A program made the translations under genes and the position numbers. From contig WNNJ02001558.1 in NCBI GenBank assembly GCA_012934845.2, forward strand, positions 1 through 64,000: 64,000 nucleotides of DNA, read 5' to 3'. Source of the stretch: Pomphorhynchus laevis (Eukaryota > Acanthocephala > Palaeacanthocephala > Echinorhynchida > Pomphorhynchidae). A model generated the notes under the pieces. It did not search any database and was not told where the DNA came from. It was given only the letters and a program-made list of their open reading frames with translations. Positions 1 through 11,876 of this stretch are shown in pieces. Each line of letters opens with the position of its first letter. The first letter of the stretch is position 1.

Positions 1-457
1 TATGTATTATTAATACAGCATTATTCTTCTAGTTTTCAAGCAAGTTCGATGAATTATATTTTGGATTGTTTTATTCTGTTTCTTATAAATTATCTTGAAA
101 CAGTGAGTAATTTGCCTACCAAGCGTTTAGCAGCTTACACATCCGCCCTAGGCAGTCAAGCCAACAACTAAATACCTCTCATGACCAAATACGATGGCTG
201 CTTGAGGGAGATACGTTGCTTAGAAGGAGGTTTCACTTTGATCCTATTATAGTGGCCTTCTTTCAGGCAGCTATCTAACTTTCCCCATAATAGAAAATAA
301 AATTGTTACCGAATTTAATTCATACCTCTCTTCACAAGCTACGAAGAGCCTTTCGACTACCCACAAAAGTCGCATTTACAATCGCAATCCGACAAAACTC
401 AAGATCATAGCTAAAATGCTTTACCTTCCTAATCCAGCCGCTTCCTTTAAACAGATT

Positions 458-652
458 CTATCGACTGAATACTGGAGTTTTAGATATAGGCTTTAGCTGA
501 GTAGAGGCAGAACGAGTATTGCTCGTCTTATGCCCTTCCAGTCTTTCTTCTGGAAGATATTCAAGAATGAGAAGTTTGTCTGCTGGTGTAAGAGGGTATC
601 GAGTAGATTGGTAGCGTTCGCCTTGTTCAAGTCTTAGAGGAGTCACTATCAC
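458..652 (-). CDS. Conserved 64-codon ORF of the unit, unknown function
   Basis: An open frame ending in TAG is conserved in all three tandem copies and in the inverted copy at 33303. The frame stays open upstream of the first Met (VAPYYAVIVTPLRLEQGER), back to a possible AG acceptor near 677. That makes a terminal exon or a retroelement piece more likely than a complete gene. The changes between copies are few (Glu/Gly and Glu/Arg near residue 37). I do not recognise the family. Confidence 0.35.
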   Translation of the reverse strand: MIVTPLRLEQGERYQSTRYPLTPADKLLILEYLPEERLEGHKTSNTRSASTQLKPISKTPVFSR

Positions 653-682
653 TGCATAATATGGAGCAACCCTGTTTCTTCA

Positions 683-889
683 ACCAATCACACCTTGAGG
701 TGACTTCAGGAGTAGGGATATATCCGTTGCGGATATCCTTAACTCCTAAGGCCCACTACCGTGCATCTCCAAAATCGCCGCTCTACTTTCTTCTCAAATT
801 TGTCAGCTTTTGACAGCCGATCAAAGTAGAGTAGTGGCCGTCACAATGCTGTTAGCATCACCATCTGATGCTGCCAGCATCAGTCGTTG
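683..889. other. Cluster of hairpins at the head of the LINE RT remnant
   Basis: Several stems lie side by side. CACCT/AGGTG sits near 690. A ~19-nt imperfect arm pair around the loop TTG lies near 706-752. CTCTACTTT/AAAGTAGAG encloses the smaller TGTCA/TGACA hairpin near 780-833. GCATCA/TGATGC lies near 852-869. The stretch is less AT-rich than its surroundings and recurs at 7170-7376, 13660-13866, inverted at 33060-33265, and partly at 46370-46508. It could be a structured 5' leader of the LINE, or simply the remains of nested insertions. Confidence 0.5.
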
Positions 890-1560
890 AATATTTTTTA
901 TCAAAGAAAAAATCGGTTTCATGTTCAACAGACCTGCGACCCATTATTATTCAAAATTTCCTCATATCCATCTACAAAAAAGCGCCTGCGCGTAGAATCC
1001 GCGATCATTTATGTAGGCGTAATTTAATTCCACCAAGTGTTTATGGGTTTGTCAAAGGACGCTCGTTTGATTCAACAATTGGTGAAGTGCATAAGTTTTG
1101 TCAGGATAATTTTTAATAGCTTGCTGTAACTGTTTTTCTTGATTTTTCTGCTGCATTTGACAGAATTTCTGTTCCCTTCGTTATCTCCTCTCTCAGGAAC
1201 CTCGTGTTGCCTGCGAGAATTGTTAACACGGTGGTGGTATTGCTGAATACCAAGCAGTTCTATTCTGAAGACAACCCTGATGCACGTAAGTTCTACCCTG
1301 TAACAGGTGTGCCTCAATGTTCCCCACTTTCTACTATCTTATATAGTAGAAATATCTTATATCTCATGGCGCCACTGCGACCAAAAAGAAGCTTTAGAGA
1401 CTTGCACTCCATGTATTCTCCTCCATTTTGCAGCCTCGACCACTACCCATCTTAACGAGTCGAGTAAAATATCTAGGGTTCACCATTTTAGTGAATTGGT
1501 CGGCGAAAGCTTACCTGGATAGACTTTAACGTATTCTGAACAGAGCTAGGAATGCTCTGA
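868..1560 (+). pseudogene. Non-LTR (LINE) reverse transcriptase remnant
   Basis: The fingers and palm of a LINE RT can be read. A stretch containing RPIIIQNFLISIYKKAPA and YGFVKGRSFDSTIGEVHKF is followed, after stops near 1114-1122, by FLDFSAAFDRIS (motif A) and TGVPQCSPLSTILY (motif B). The YADD catalytic motif is missing. The frame jumps to VKYLGFTILVNWSAKAYLDRL, which resembles the post-palm region, so an internal deletion is likely. Only about 230 codons remain. Best guess is a jockey/R1/CR1-type LINE; the clade is uncertain. Confidence 0.8.
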
Positions 1561-1579
1561 AGCGGTACTAACATCTGTC

Positions 1580-1621
1580 ATTAAATTGAAAAACCCAAGC
1601 ACTTGGGTTTTCTAATTTAAT
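1580..1621. repeat. 42-nt hairpin (20-bp arms) after the LINE remnant
   Basis: Arms 1580-1599 and 1602-1621 pair over 20 positions with one mismatch and one G-T pair. The core reads AAAACCCAAG-CA-CTTGGGTTTT. Copies lie at 8069-8110, 14557-14598 and, inverted, 43966-44007. It may mark the 3' end of the LINE remnant. Confidence 0.85.
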
Positions 1622-2290
1622 AAAGTACTTAACCTATCTCGGGATTAGTTTTCTTTTTTAGAGGAAGTCGCATAGAGCAAAGACAAAGGTTTCTTAAGTT
1701 CCTCATCTCAAGATTATCGACCATAGTCCGCCTGGACAGAACTATTAGGTGTTAGATACCCCGAATGGTTCAATCGGAAGGCGACGCGCTAGTGCGGTCT
1801 TGGGCTCACATTCCTTTGAACCTACGGTCGTGAGTGTTTGAGAAGATAATACAGATAAGTAAGTGATTATTAAAAAATTATAATTATATATAAAAATATT
1901 TTTTAAATGAAATACAATTTAACAATAATAATGCTAGATCAAAATTTAAAAAATAAATAATATATAATTATAAAGAATTGTTATAAGATTTTACAACAAT
2001 TAAAATAAAAAACATTAAATATTAAAAAGACTGTTTTTAGAAAACAAAAGCATTAAATAAAATAAGCATTAGCATTAAATTTTATTGTATTATTCCATAT
2101 CATCGAGTTAACACGATCAATACATTGCATATTTTAAGAATCTAAATGAATCAGATCAGATTATTAGCACTCGCATTTTATATTATAATTAGAAATAATG
2201 AAAATTTTTTATAAGATTTTTTAACTTATATCAAGTTAAAATTTAAAATTTAATTTAAAGTCAATTTCTATGAATTGATTAATAAATAAC
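1622..2290. other. Non-coding stretch of the unit
   Basis: 1622-1850 is moderately GC-rich and conserved in every copy, including inverted at 43740-43965, but has no open frame. 1850-2290 is very AT-rich. I see no gene. A GGTTCAATC stretch near 1768 resembles a tRNA-type B box but has no convincing A box. Confidence 0.4.
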
Positions 2291-2725
2291 AAATGTTGTA
2301 GCAGAATAAGGATTAGAGGTCATCAGGAGGAACTGATATGCCATTAAATTTTGGCACCTATTCCTCGACCATACATAACAGCTGTTCCAAATGCGTATTA
2401 ATGACCAATTTACTCCGATGAAATTTGTTTATCTAGTATTATTTTCTAATACAAAGTATATTATTTATTATCCATACATAAAAATGTTTCGCTAATAATT
2501 TTAAATTTATTTTTAAGGTTTTTGTGTTGATTTATATATTTTACTATTTTCTGTTTGATGATATTTTTATAGTAACCTAGTTTAAATATGCATCCATTAA
2601 ATTATTACAATGATTTTGAAAAAAACCAATATCGTTACAAATAGTTGCAATTCTTAAAATTTCATATTTAATGTAAGATATTTTATATCTTAAATTAAAG
2701 TATGTGTTAGTGCTCATGCAAAAAT
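2290..2725 (-). mobile_element. PLE 3' end (thumb remnant plus terminal box), copy 1 of unit
   Basis: Read on the minus strand this matches the end of the PLE coding region at 23855-24118, but with stops. It is followed by a ~150-bp box carrying a GAGGAATAG-like motif, CAGTTCCTCCTGATGACCTC and a GTCAATT/AATTGAC hairpin. The same box follows every PLE thumb in the window. Equivalent pieces lie at about 8778-9210 and 15265-15700. Confidence 0.6.
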
Positions 2726-3379
2726 ATGCTCCTTGTAAATTTTAATATGTAATCTTTACGATATAAATTTAAAGTAGTTTTAATTGATGTAAATTTTATG
2801 TTCATATCTAGATATATACCTTCTTTATCATTAATATTTGTTTTATTAATAAGAAGGCTAACTAGATAAATTTGTTCGCCTATTGAATAAAAATTATTAG
2901 AGTTGAGTACACATACAGCTTAATTAATTAATACATCGAACATATATTTCATATCTTTATATAATTTGGATTTTTTTAAACAGTTATGAACAAATTCATA
3001 TTATATAACGCATAAAATAAGCCAGCTTAAATTGGGCTACTAATATCTAACATTAAAACACCTATTATTTGTCTAAATATATATCTCACTACATTTAATA
3101 ATCTTGTTTTATCAAAATATTAAAGCTTCTAATAATTCAATTTTATATATTTAACAACAAAATAGTGTAAAATGATACTGGTATAAAACACTATTTCAGT
3201 ATTAATTCTAACCAATACATATGTGACATTTTAAAAATTATAATAAATCGTAAATTATTTACAGGTCTTTAGCATTTAACTACATTATTGAATTCCATAA
3301 AAATCCAATAAAACCTGTGTTTATCTGTTATTGTTTTTAATTTACATTAAAAAACAATTATTACAAGTCACTGTTATAA

Positions 3380-3640
3380 ATTTGGAAAAATGGTATAAAA
3401 ATTGAATCAGATAATAAAACTTTACCTATATTATGCTGTAATCCAAAATTACAAAAATATCAAATAAAATCTATGTTTATATGTAGTGATTTTAAAAGTA
3501 CATTAAAACCACTTTATATTTATATGAATAAAATACTTAAAGTAATTAAAGCACACTTCATTAAACTTTGTATAGGATCAAAACACTATTTCAAAATTAA
3601 TTCTACAAAAGAGTTTAAATTTAAACTTAAGAGTTTAAAT
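3380..3640 (+). mobile_element. PLE reverse transcriptase, finger region, unit copy 1
   Basis: The frame contains LPILCCNPKLQKYQIKSMF, then LKPLYIYMNKILKVIKAHF and KHYFKINSTKEFKFKLKS. This is the conserved run before motif A in Penelope-like RTs (LPxLYWxPKLHKxPYKSRF... then xxFWxxKNSxE). It is a fragment. It ends abruptly against minus-strand thumb sequence at ~3640, so the PLE pieces in the unit are scrambled. Confidence 0.65.
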
Positions 3641-4190
3641 TTTTTTATTATTGTGTTGATTTATATATTTTACTATTTTCTGTTTGATGGTATTTTTATA
3701 GTAACCTAGTTTAAAATATGCATCAATTAAATTATTTTAATGATTTTGAAGAAAGCCAATGTCGTGACAAATTGCTGGAATTCTTCAAATTTCATTATTT
3801 AATGTATTATATTTTATATTATATGGTATGTGTGAATGCTCATGCAAAAAAATGTTTCTTTAAATTTAAAATAAAAGTCAATTTATTTTTAGCAATATTG
3901 TATTGACTTATATAACTTACTATTTGCTGTTTGATTTTGTTTTTATTGTTAACTATCTTAAAATATATCAATTAAATTATTTAAAATGTCGTATCAAAAT
4001 CTCGTATTAAAACATGTCTTTATTTCGCTACATTTCTATTCGTACCTAATAACTACATATGGTGGTTGTAGATCACTAAAAATATTTCGAGAAACCGAAA
4101 CCTGATAAAATGACATATAATCTTTTTTCTGATAAATCCATCGTATAATATTTATTAGTCAATTCATAAAAATTGACTTTTATTTTAAAT
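3641..4190 (-). mobile_element. Second PLE thumb and 3' end, unit copy 1
   Basis: On the minus strand this again matches the PLE C-terminus of 23855-24118. It overlaps a third, partial repeat near 3880-3990 and ends with the GTCAATT/AATTGAC hairpin near 4160-4185. Two plus-strand ORFs over it are antisense shadows. Equivalents lie at ~10131-10680 and ~16619-17165. Confidence 0.6.
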
Positions 4191-5386
4191 TTCAATTTTA
4201 ACTTGATATAAATATAAATTCTAAAAATTCTTATATAATTGTTAATTATTTATGTAGAATTTATTAAATAAATGAACTTATTAATAAATTTATGTAAAAT
4301 ATTTTAAAAATACTTAGAATCAGATATCTGATCTGATTTAATTAAAAATCAAATAATTTTAACAATTCAATTTATCAATAATTATAAAAAACATAATTAT
4401 TTAAAATAATTTTTGATAATTTCTTATTTGTTATTATTTAGTTTTTTATTTTTATTTATCATTATGTTCAATTTATTTATAATTTAAAAATGCAGATTAA
4501 GTTATCTTATCTGATTTTATGAACCGAGTTACAGATATAATACAATATGTATGAGAATTACGATTAGAAGTCATCACGAGGAACTGTTCTGTAGCTTAAC
4601 CAAACATATCAGCGTGTTAAAATATTTATATATTATCATATATAATAATTTTTTATTATTTATTGATTTAGCATAAGTATTTTTATTTATTTTAAACAGC
4701 CTACTCAATATATGAATCTTAATTTGACATTATAATTAATAATTTAAGTGTAAGTGAACAAGCGGTGCATGTAAAAGTAATCTAATGTGGCCCTCTTTTA
4801 TGTTGGGTCAAGGAATAGTGGCCGAAACCTGATAACATATCAGTTCCTCCTGTTGACGTATAATCCTTATAAGAATGCATCGTATTTTATTTATTAGTCA
4901 ATTAATAAGAATTGACAAATAATTTAAATAAATATTTATTTATTAAAAAATCTGCGTAAAGCAGCTTGCACTTTAAAATGTTAACTGTTCTCGTGATCAC
5001 GTTTAAAAGACCTAGTAATGCATGTTACTATAAATATCTCTTATTTATCAGTTAATTTTTTTTAATTAACTAATAAGAAAAAGTCGTTGTTTCAGAATTA
5101 TGATTAGAGGTCAACTAATAGATAATCTTTTAAAATTTTAAACCTGGATGTATTTAAGCTTTCGTCATTAATTAGTAACTTTAGTATGATAATAAAGTTA
5201 TTATATAACGAATTGTAAATTTTGTCTCATCGATTAACAACTTACAGTTTACAGTCGAAATAATTTACAATTTAATGTCGAAAAACATTTTAAAAATTTT
5301 CAGTTGATACAGAAATTTAAATAAAAAAGAAAACAAGGTTAGAGTCAAAACCAAATTTAGTTAAATAAACATAAAGTTTAATAAAA
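4191..5386. other. AT-rich stretch with terminal-box copies in both orientations
   Basis: No gene is seen. Degenerate copies of the PLE terminal box lie near 4548-4620 and, inverted, near 4785-4910 (CAGTTCCTCCTGTTGACG). A short CGTGATCACG palindrome sits near 4993. The same layout is seen at ~10681-11876 and ~17166-18363. Confidence 0.45.
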
Positions 5387-5719
5387 TCATTTATTTGTCT
5401 TTCTCCATCGACACTTGCACATATACCATGCGAATAGAATGAATGAGGTTATAAATACCAAAGCTATAGTCGCCATAATAAACATCAACTCGATTCTAAA
5501 ATATAAATATCGTTACTAATTCATTTTTATTTATATACTTACTGATTGCTGTTCCAAATCGACGATACATTACTGCGACTAAAAGGGATGTGTCGGTGTA
5601 GCACTGAAAAAAGTCTGGGCCCATGTGATCTGACAAGTTGTGATCCAAGTGCGCCACCAGTGTTGTGAAATCCTTTAAATTTTTTCGCTCCTTTATTTAA
5701 AATTCCAAAGGATCGTTTC
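5387..5719 (-). pseudogene. Small membrane-protein remnant, unit copy 1
   Basis: A 59-codon open stretch (5543-5719) with a Gly/Lys-rich start (FGILNKGAKKFKGFHNTGG) is followed by a 47-bp gap bounded by GTAAGT and TTTTAG. A short frame (5387-5495) then holds one strongly hydrophobic segment (MATIALVFITSFILFAWYM) and a Cys/Arg/Lys tail before TGA. A single-pass membrane anchor with a short basic tail is likely. I do not recognise the family. A host gene, or the tail of an old envelope-like fossil, are both possible. The unit shows no intact upstream coding region for it. Confidence 0.45.
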
Positions 5720-6487
5720 CTAAATTTTAAAAATTTCAAAATATGCTACATTTAAATATATATAAAAGCTCATGCTAAAAAACAGTCTACTTACATTTAC
5801 GATTGTAATATTATTATGATGTTCTTCAAAAGATTGTAGTTGTATATTTGCTGCACCAATTTTAAGATTTTTGGTTTTGCACTTTGTCAAATTTTTTAAT
5901 CATTGTCTTTGTGCAAAATTTTCTGTTAGTTGCGATTGTATCTTTTGTTCTATTGACCAAAATTTTGCGAGTAACATGTGCAGTAATTGTTGGTTAATTT
6001 CTAAAAAAGGTCATTAGTTTTGAATGTGACTTTGTATTTATTGATGAGATTATTCATCTTTACATTGCTGATCATTTACGCTTTTTTGAATGTCACTTTG
6101 TCTTTGTTGTACGTACTGAATACCTATGCACATGATATTTTTCTCTTTTTTACAAGCGCACAATTTAATTGTTCAATATTACTAACAAGTAAATCACTTT
6201 TATGACACAATAAGATAATTAACTGAGTCTATTTATTTTGTAATTTGACTATTTAAATTTGATATGTCTTTTGTACGATGTCTAATCGCAAAATTAAATA
6301 TTTTAATCTTAAGATTTCCTATTATTCGAATTTGGATATGGAAAAACATTCAAAATACCATTTAACTCAGTTTTTTAACCTTGTCAGTAGACTCAGTTAC
6401 CTGATATAATTTTTTCTTCTGACATGTTAGTATTGACCGGTGGACTTTTATCTCCGGTAATATTACCTCCGTCAGAAACACTGAAAC
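5720..6487. other. AT-rich stretch up to the unit junction
   Basis: No convincing gene. A 61-codon hydrophobic plus-strand ORF (6020-6205) contains a ~70-bp internal repeat (GAATGTGACTTTG / GAATGTCACTTTG) and looks like chance. The junction region carries the perfect palindrome GGTAATATTACC (6456-6467) and an ACTGAGT/GACTCAG-type short repeat. Equivalents end at 12977. Confidence 0.4.
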
Positions 6488-6944
6488 TATGTATTATTAA
6501 TACAGCATTATTCTTCTAGTTTTCAAGCAAGTTCGATGAATTATATTTTGGATTGTTTTATTCTGTTTCTTATAAATTATCTTGAAACAGTGAGTAATTT
6601 GCCTACCAAGCGTTAAGCAGCTTACACATCCGCCCTAGGCAGTCAAGCCAACAACTAAATACCTCTCATGACCAAATACGATGGCTGCTTGAGGGAGATA
6701 CGTTGCTTAGAAGGAGGTTTCACTTTGATCCTATTATAGTGGCCTTCTTTCAGGCAGCTATCTAACTTTCCCCATAATAGAAAATAAAATTGTTACCGAA
6801 TTTAATTCATACCTCTCTTCACAAGCTACGAAGAGCCTTTCGACTACCCACAAAAGTCGCATTTACAATCGCAATCCGACAAAACTCAAGATCATAGCTA
6901 AAATGCTTTACCTTCCTAATCCAGCCGCTTCCTTTAAACAGATT

Positions 6945-7139
6945 CTATCGACTGAATACTGGAGTTTTAGATATAGGCTTTAGCTGAGTAGAGGCAGAAC
7001 GAGTATTGCTCGTCTTATGCCCTCCCAGTCTTTCTTCTGGAAGATATTCAAGAATGAGAAGTTTGTCTGCTGGTGTAAGAGGGTATCGAGTAGATTGGTA
7101 GCGTTCGCCTTGTTCAAGTCTTAGAGGAGTCACTATCAC
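6945..7139 (-). CDS. Conserved 64-codon ORF, copy 2
   Basis: Same frame as 458-652, with Gly in place of one Glu. Unknown function. Confidence 0.35.
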   Translation of the reverse strand: MIVTPLRLEQGERYQSTRYPLTPADKLLILEYLPEERLGGHKTSNTRSASTQLKPISKTPVFSR

Positions 7140-7354
7140 TGCATAATATGGAGCAACCCTGTTTCTTCAACCAATCACACCTTGAGGTGACTTCAGGAGT
7201 AGGGATATATCCGTTGCGGATATCCTTAACTCCTAAGGCCCACTACCGTGCATCTCCAAAATCGCCGCTCTACTTTCTTCTCAAATTTGTCAGCTTTTGA
7301 CAGCCGATCAAAGTAGAGTAGTGGCCGTCACAATGCTGTTAGCATCACCATCTG

Positions 7355-8050
7355 ATGCTGCCAGCATCAGTCGTTGAATATTTTTTATCAAAGAAAAAAT
7401 CGGTTTCATGTTCAACAGACCTGCGACCCATTATTATTCAAAATTTCCTCATATCCATCTACAAAAAAGCGCCTGCGCGTAGAATCCGCGATCATTTATG
7501 TAGGCGTAATTTAATTCCACCAAGTTTTTATGGGTTTGTCAAAGGACGCTCGTTTGATTCAACAATTGGTGAAGTGCATAAGTTTTGTCAGGATAATTTT
7601 TAATAGCTTGCTGTAACTGTTTTTCTTGATTTTTCTGCTGCATTTGACAGAATTTCTGTTCCCTTCGTTATCTCCTCTCTCAGGAACCTCGTGTTGCCTG
7701 CGAGAATTGTTAACACGGTGGTGGTATTGCTGAATACCAAGCAGTTCTATTCTGAAGACAACCCTGATGCACGTAAGTTCTACCCTATAACAGGTGTGCC
7801 TCAATGTTCCCCACTTTCTACAATCCTTATATAGTAGAAATATCTTATATCTCATGGCGCCACTGCGACCAAAAAGAAGCTTTAGAGACTTGCACTCCAT
7901 GTATTCTCCTCCATTTTGCAGCCTCGACCACTACCCATCTTAACGAGTCGAGTAAAATATCTAGGGTTCACCATTTTAGTGAATTGGTCGGCGAAAGCTT
8001 ACCTGGATAGACTTTAACGTATTCTGAACAGAGCTAGGCAATGCTCTGAA
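7355..8050 (+). pseudogene. LINE RT remnant, copy 2
   Basis: Same remnant as at 868-1560, with the same internal deletion and stops. It was therefore broken before the unit was duplicated. Confidence 0.8.
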
Positions 8051-8068
8051 GCGGTACTAACATCTGTC

Positions 8069-8110
8069 ATTAAATTGAAAAACCCAAGCACTTGGGTTTT
8101 CTAATTTAAT
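8069..8110. repeat. 42-nt hairpin, copy 2
   Basis: Same arms as 1580-1621. Confidence 0.85.
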
Positions 8111-9870
8111 GGAGTACTTAACCTATCTCGGGATTAGTTTTCTTTTTTAGAGGAAGTCGCATAGAGCAAAGACGAAGGTTTCTTAAGTTCCTCATCTCAA
8201 GATTATCGACCATAGTCCGCCTGGACAGAACTATTAGGTGTTAGATACCCCGAATGGTTCAATCGGAAGGCGACGCGCTGGTGCGGTCGGGGGCTCACAT
8301 TCCTTTGAACCTACGGTCGTGAGTGTTTGAGAAGATAATACAGATAAGTAAGTGATTATTAAAAAATTATAATTATATATAAAAATTATTTTTTAAATGA
8401 AATACAATTTAACAATAATAATGCTAGATCAAAATTTAAAAAATAAATAATATATAATTATAAAGAATTGTTATAAGATTTTACAACAATTAAAATAAAA
8501 AACATTAAATATTAAAAAGACTGTTTTTAGAAAACAAAAGCATTAAATAAAATAAGCATTAGCATTAAATTTTATTGTATTATTCCATATCATCGAGTTA
8601 ACACGATCAATACATTGCATATTTTAAGAATCTAAATGAATCAGATCAGATTATTAGCACTCGCATTTTATATTATAATTAGAAATAATGAAAATTTTTT
8701 ATAAGATTTTTTAACTTATATCAAGTTAAAATTTAAAATTTAATTTAAAGTCAATTTCTATGAATTGATTAATAAATAACAAATGTTGTAGCAGAATAAG
8801 GATTAGAGGTCATCAGGAGGAACTGATATGCCATTAAATTTTGGCACCTATTCCTCGACCATACATAACAGCTGTTCCAAATGCGTATTAATGACCAATT
8901 TACTCCGATGAAATTTGTTTATCTAGTATTATTTTCTAATACAAAGTATATTATTTATTATCCATACATAAAAATGTTTCGCTAATAATTTTAAATTTAT
9001 TTTTAAGGTTTTTGTGTTGATTTATATATTTTACTATTTTCTGTTTGATGATATTTTTATAGTAACCTAGTTTAAATATGCATCCATTAAATTATTACAA
9101 TGATTTTGAAAAAAACCAATATCGTTACAAATAGTTGCAATTCTTAAAATTTCATATTTAATGTAAGATATTTTATATCTTAAATTAAAGTATGTGTTAG
9201 TGCTCATGCAAAAATATGCTCCTTGTAAATTTTAATATGTGATCTTTACGATATAAATTTAAAGTAGTTTTAATTGATTTAAATTTTATGTTCATATCTA
9301 GATATATACCTTCTTTATCATTAATATTTGTTTTATTAATAAGAAGGCTAACTAGATAAATTTGTTCGCCTATTGAATAAAAATTATTAGAGTTGAGTAC
9401 ACATACAGCTTAATTAATTAATACATCGAACATATATTTCATATCTTTATATAATTTGGATTTTTTTAAACAGTTATGAACAAATTCATATTATATAACG
9501 CATAAAATAAGCCAGCTTAAATTGGGCTACTAATATCTAACATTAAAACACCTTTTATTTGTCTAAATATATATCTCACTACATTTAATAATCTTGTTTT
9601 ATCAAAATATTAAAGCTTCTAATAATTCAATTTTATATATTTAACAACAAAATAGTGTAAAATGATACTGGTATAAAACACTATTTCAGTATTAATTCTA
9701 ACCAATACATATGTGACATTTTAAAAATTATAATAAATCGTAAATTATTTACAGGTCTTTAGCATTTAACTACATTATTGAATTCCATAAAAATCCAATA
9801 AAACCTGTGTTTATCTGTTATTGTTTTTAATTTACATTAAAAAACAATTTTTACAAGTCACTGTTATAAA

Positions 9871-10130
9871 TTGGGAAAAATTGGTATAAAAATTGAATCA
9901 GATAATAAAACTTTACCTATATTATGCTGTAATCCAAAATTACAAAAATATCAAATAAAATCTATGTTTATATGTAGTGATTTTAAAAGTACATTAAAAC
10001 CACTTTATATTTATATGAATAAAATACTTAAAGTAATTAAAGCACACTTCATTAAACTTTGTATAGGATCAAAACACTATTTCAAAATTGATTCTACAAA
10101 AGAGTTTAAATTTAAACTTAAGAGTTTAAA
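9871..10130 (+). mobile_element. PLE RT finger fragment, unit copy 2
   Basis: Here the frame is open for 109 codons from 9871, including the SDNKTLPILCCNPKLQKY stretch. The last third is read-through into antisense thumb sequence. Confidence 0.65.
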
Positions 10131-11876
10131 TTTTTTTATTATTGTGTTGATTTATATATTTTACTATTTTCTGTTTGATGGTATTTTTATAGTAACCTAG
10201 TTTAAAATATGCATCAATTAAATTATTTTAATGATTTTGAAGAAAGCCAATGTCGTGACAAATTGCTGGAATTCTTCAAATTTCATTATTTAATGTATTA
10301 TATTTTATATTATATGGTATGTGTGAATGCTCATGCAAAAAAATGTTTCTTTAAATTTAAAATAAAAGTCAATTTATTTTTAGCAATATTGTATTGACTT
10401 ATATAACTTACTATTTGCTGTTTGATTTTGTTTTTATTGTTAACTATCTTAAAATATATCAATTAAATTATTTAAAATGTCGTATCAAAATCTCGTATTA
10501 AAACATGTCTTTATTTCGCTACATTTCTATTCGTACCTAATAACTACATATGGTGGTTGTAGATCACTAAAAATATTTCGAGAAACCGAAACCTGATAAA
10601 ATGACATATAATCTTTTTTCTGATAGATCCATCGTATAACATTTATTAGTCAATTCATAAAAATTGACTTTTATTTTAAATTTCAATTTTAACTTGATAT
10701 AAATATAAATTCTAAAAATTCTTATATAATTGTTAATTATTTATGTAGAATTTATTAAATAAATGAACTTATTAATAAATTTATGTAAAATATTTTAAAA
10801 ATACTTAGAATCAGATATCTGATCTGATTTAATTAAAAATCAAATAATTTTAACAATTCAATTTATCAATAATTATAAAAAACATAATTATTTAAAATAA
10901 TTTTTGATAATTTCTTATTTGTTATTATTTAGTTTTTTATTTTTATTTATCATTATGTTCAATTTATTTATAATTTAAAAATGCAGATTAAGTTATCTTA
11001 TCTGATTTTATGAACCGAGTTACAGATATAATACAATATGTATGAGAATTACGATTAGAAGTCATCACGAGGAACTGTTCTGTAGCTTAACCAAACATAT
11101 CAGCGTGTTAAAATATTTATATATTATCATATATAATAATTTTTTATTATTTATTGATTTAGCATAAGTATTTTTATTTATTTTAAACAGCCTACTCAAT
11201 ATATGAATCTTAATTTGACATTATAATTAATAATTTAAGTGTAAGTGAACAAGCGGTGCATGTAAAAGTAATCTAATGTGGCCCTCTTTTATGTTGGGTC
11301 AAGGAATAGTGGCCGAAACCTGATAACATATCAGTTCCTCCTGTTGACGTATAATCCTTATAAGAATGCATCGTATTTTATTTATTAGTCAATTAATAAG
11401 AATTGACAAATAATTTAAATAAATATTTATTTATTAAAAAAGCTGCGTAAAGCAGCTTGCACTTTAAAATGTTAACTGTTCTCGTGATCACGTTTAAAAG
11501 ACCTAGTAATGCATGTTACTATAAATATCTCTTATTTATCAGTTATTTTTTTTAATAAACTAATAAGAAAAAGTCGTTGTTTCAGAATTTGGATCAGAGG
11601 TCAACTAATAGATAATCTTTTAAAATTTTAAACCTGGATGTATTTAAGCTTTCGTCATTAATTAGTAACTTTAGTATGATAAAAAGTTATTATATAACGA
11701 ATTGTAAATTTTGTCTCATCGATTAACAACTTACAGTTTACAGTCGAAATAATTTACAATTTAATGTCGAAAAACATTTTAAACAATTTTCAGTTGATAC
11801 AGAAATTTAAATAAAAAAGAAAACAAGGTTAGAGTCAAAACCAAATTTAGTTAAATAAACATAAAGTTTAATAAAA

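Larger units (their letters stand above)
1..6487 (+). repeat. Tandem unit, copy 1 (~6.49 kb)
   Basis: First of three head-to-tail copies. The opening bases (tatgtattattaatacagc) recur at 6488 and 12978, so the periods are 6487 and 6490 bp. The copies differ by scattered substitutions and 1-3 base indels only. Order on the plus strand: 64-codon ORF (minus), hairpin cluster, LINE RT remnant, 42-nt hairpin, AT-rich stretch, PLE 3' end (minus), PLE RT fingers (plus), second PLE thumb (minus), AT-rich stretch, small membrane-protein remnant (minus). Position 1 is the window edge, so the array may extend further left. Confidence 0.95.

Noticed and set aside
1750-1830. tRNA- or SINE-like promoter, from a GGTTCAATC B-box-like motif
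   Set aside because: No A box at a suitable distance, no cloverleaf and no SINE tail; conservation is explained by the unit repeat.
2315-2345. AGGAGGAACTGATATG, which looks like a bacterial ribosome binding site and start
   Set aside because: The window is eukaryotic, and the motif is part of the PLE terminal box with no open frame behind it.
6020-6205. Hydrophobic 61-codon ORF present in each unit copy
   Set aside because: Contains an internal nucleotide repeat and AT-biased codons; most likely chance openness of T-rich sequence.
6458-6466. TAATATTAC at the unit junction, identical to the rolling-circle nonanucleotide of geminiviruses and related CRESS DNA
   Set aside because: It lies in a 12-bp palindrome without the required stem, no Rep-like gene is present, and the motif is likely by chance in AT-rich DNA. 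The head-to-tail array makes it worth remembering but not claiming.
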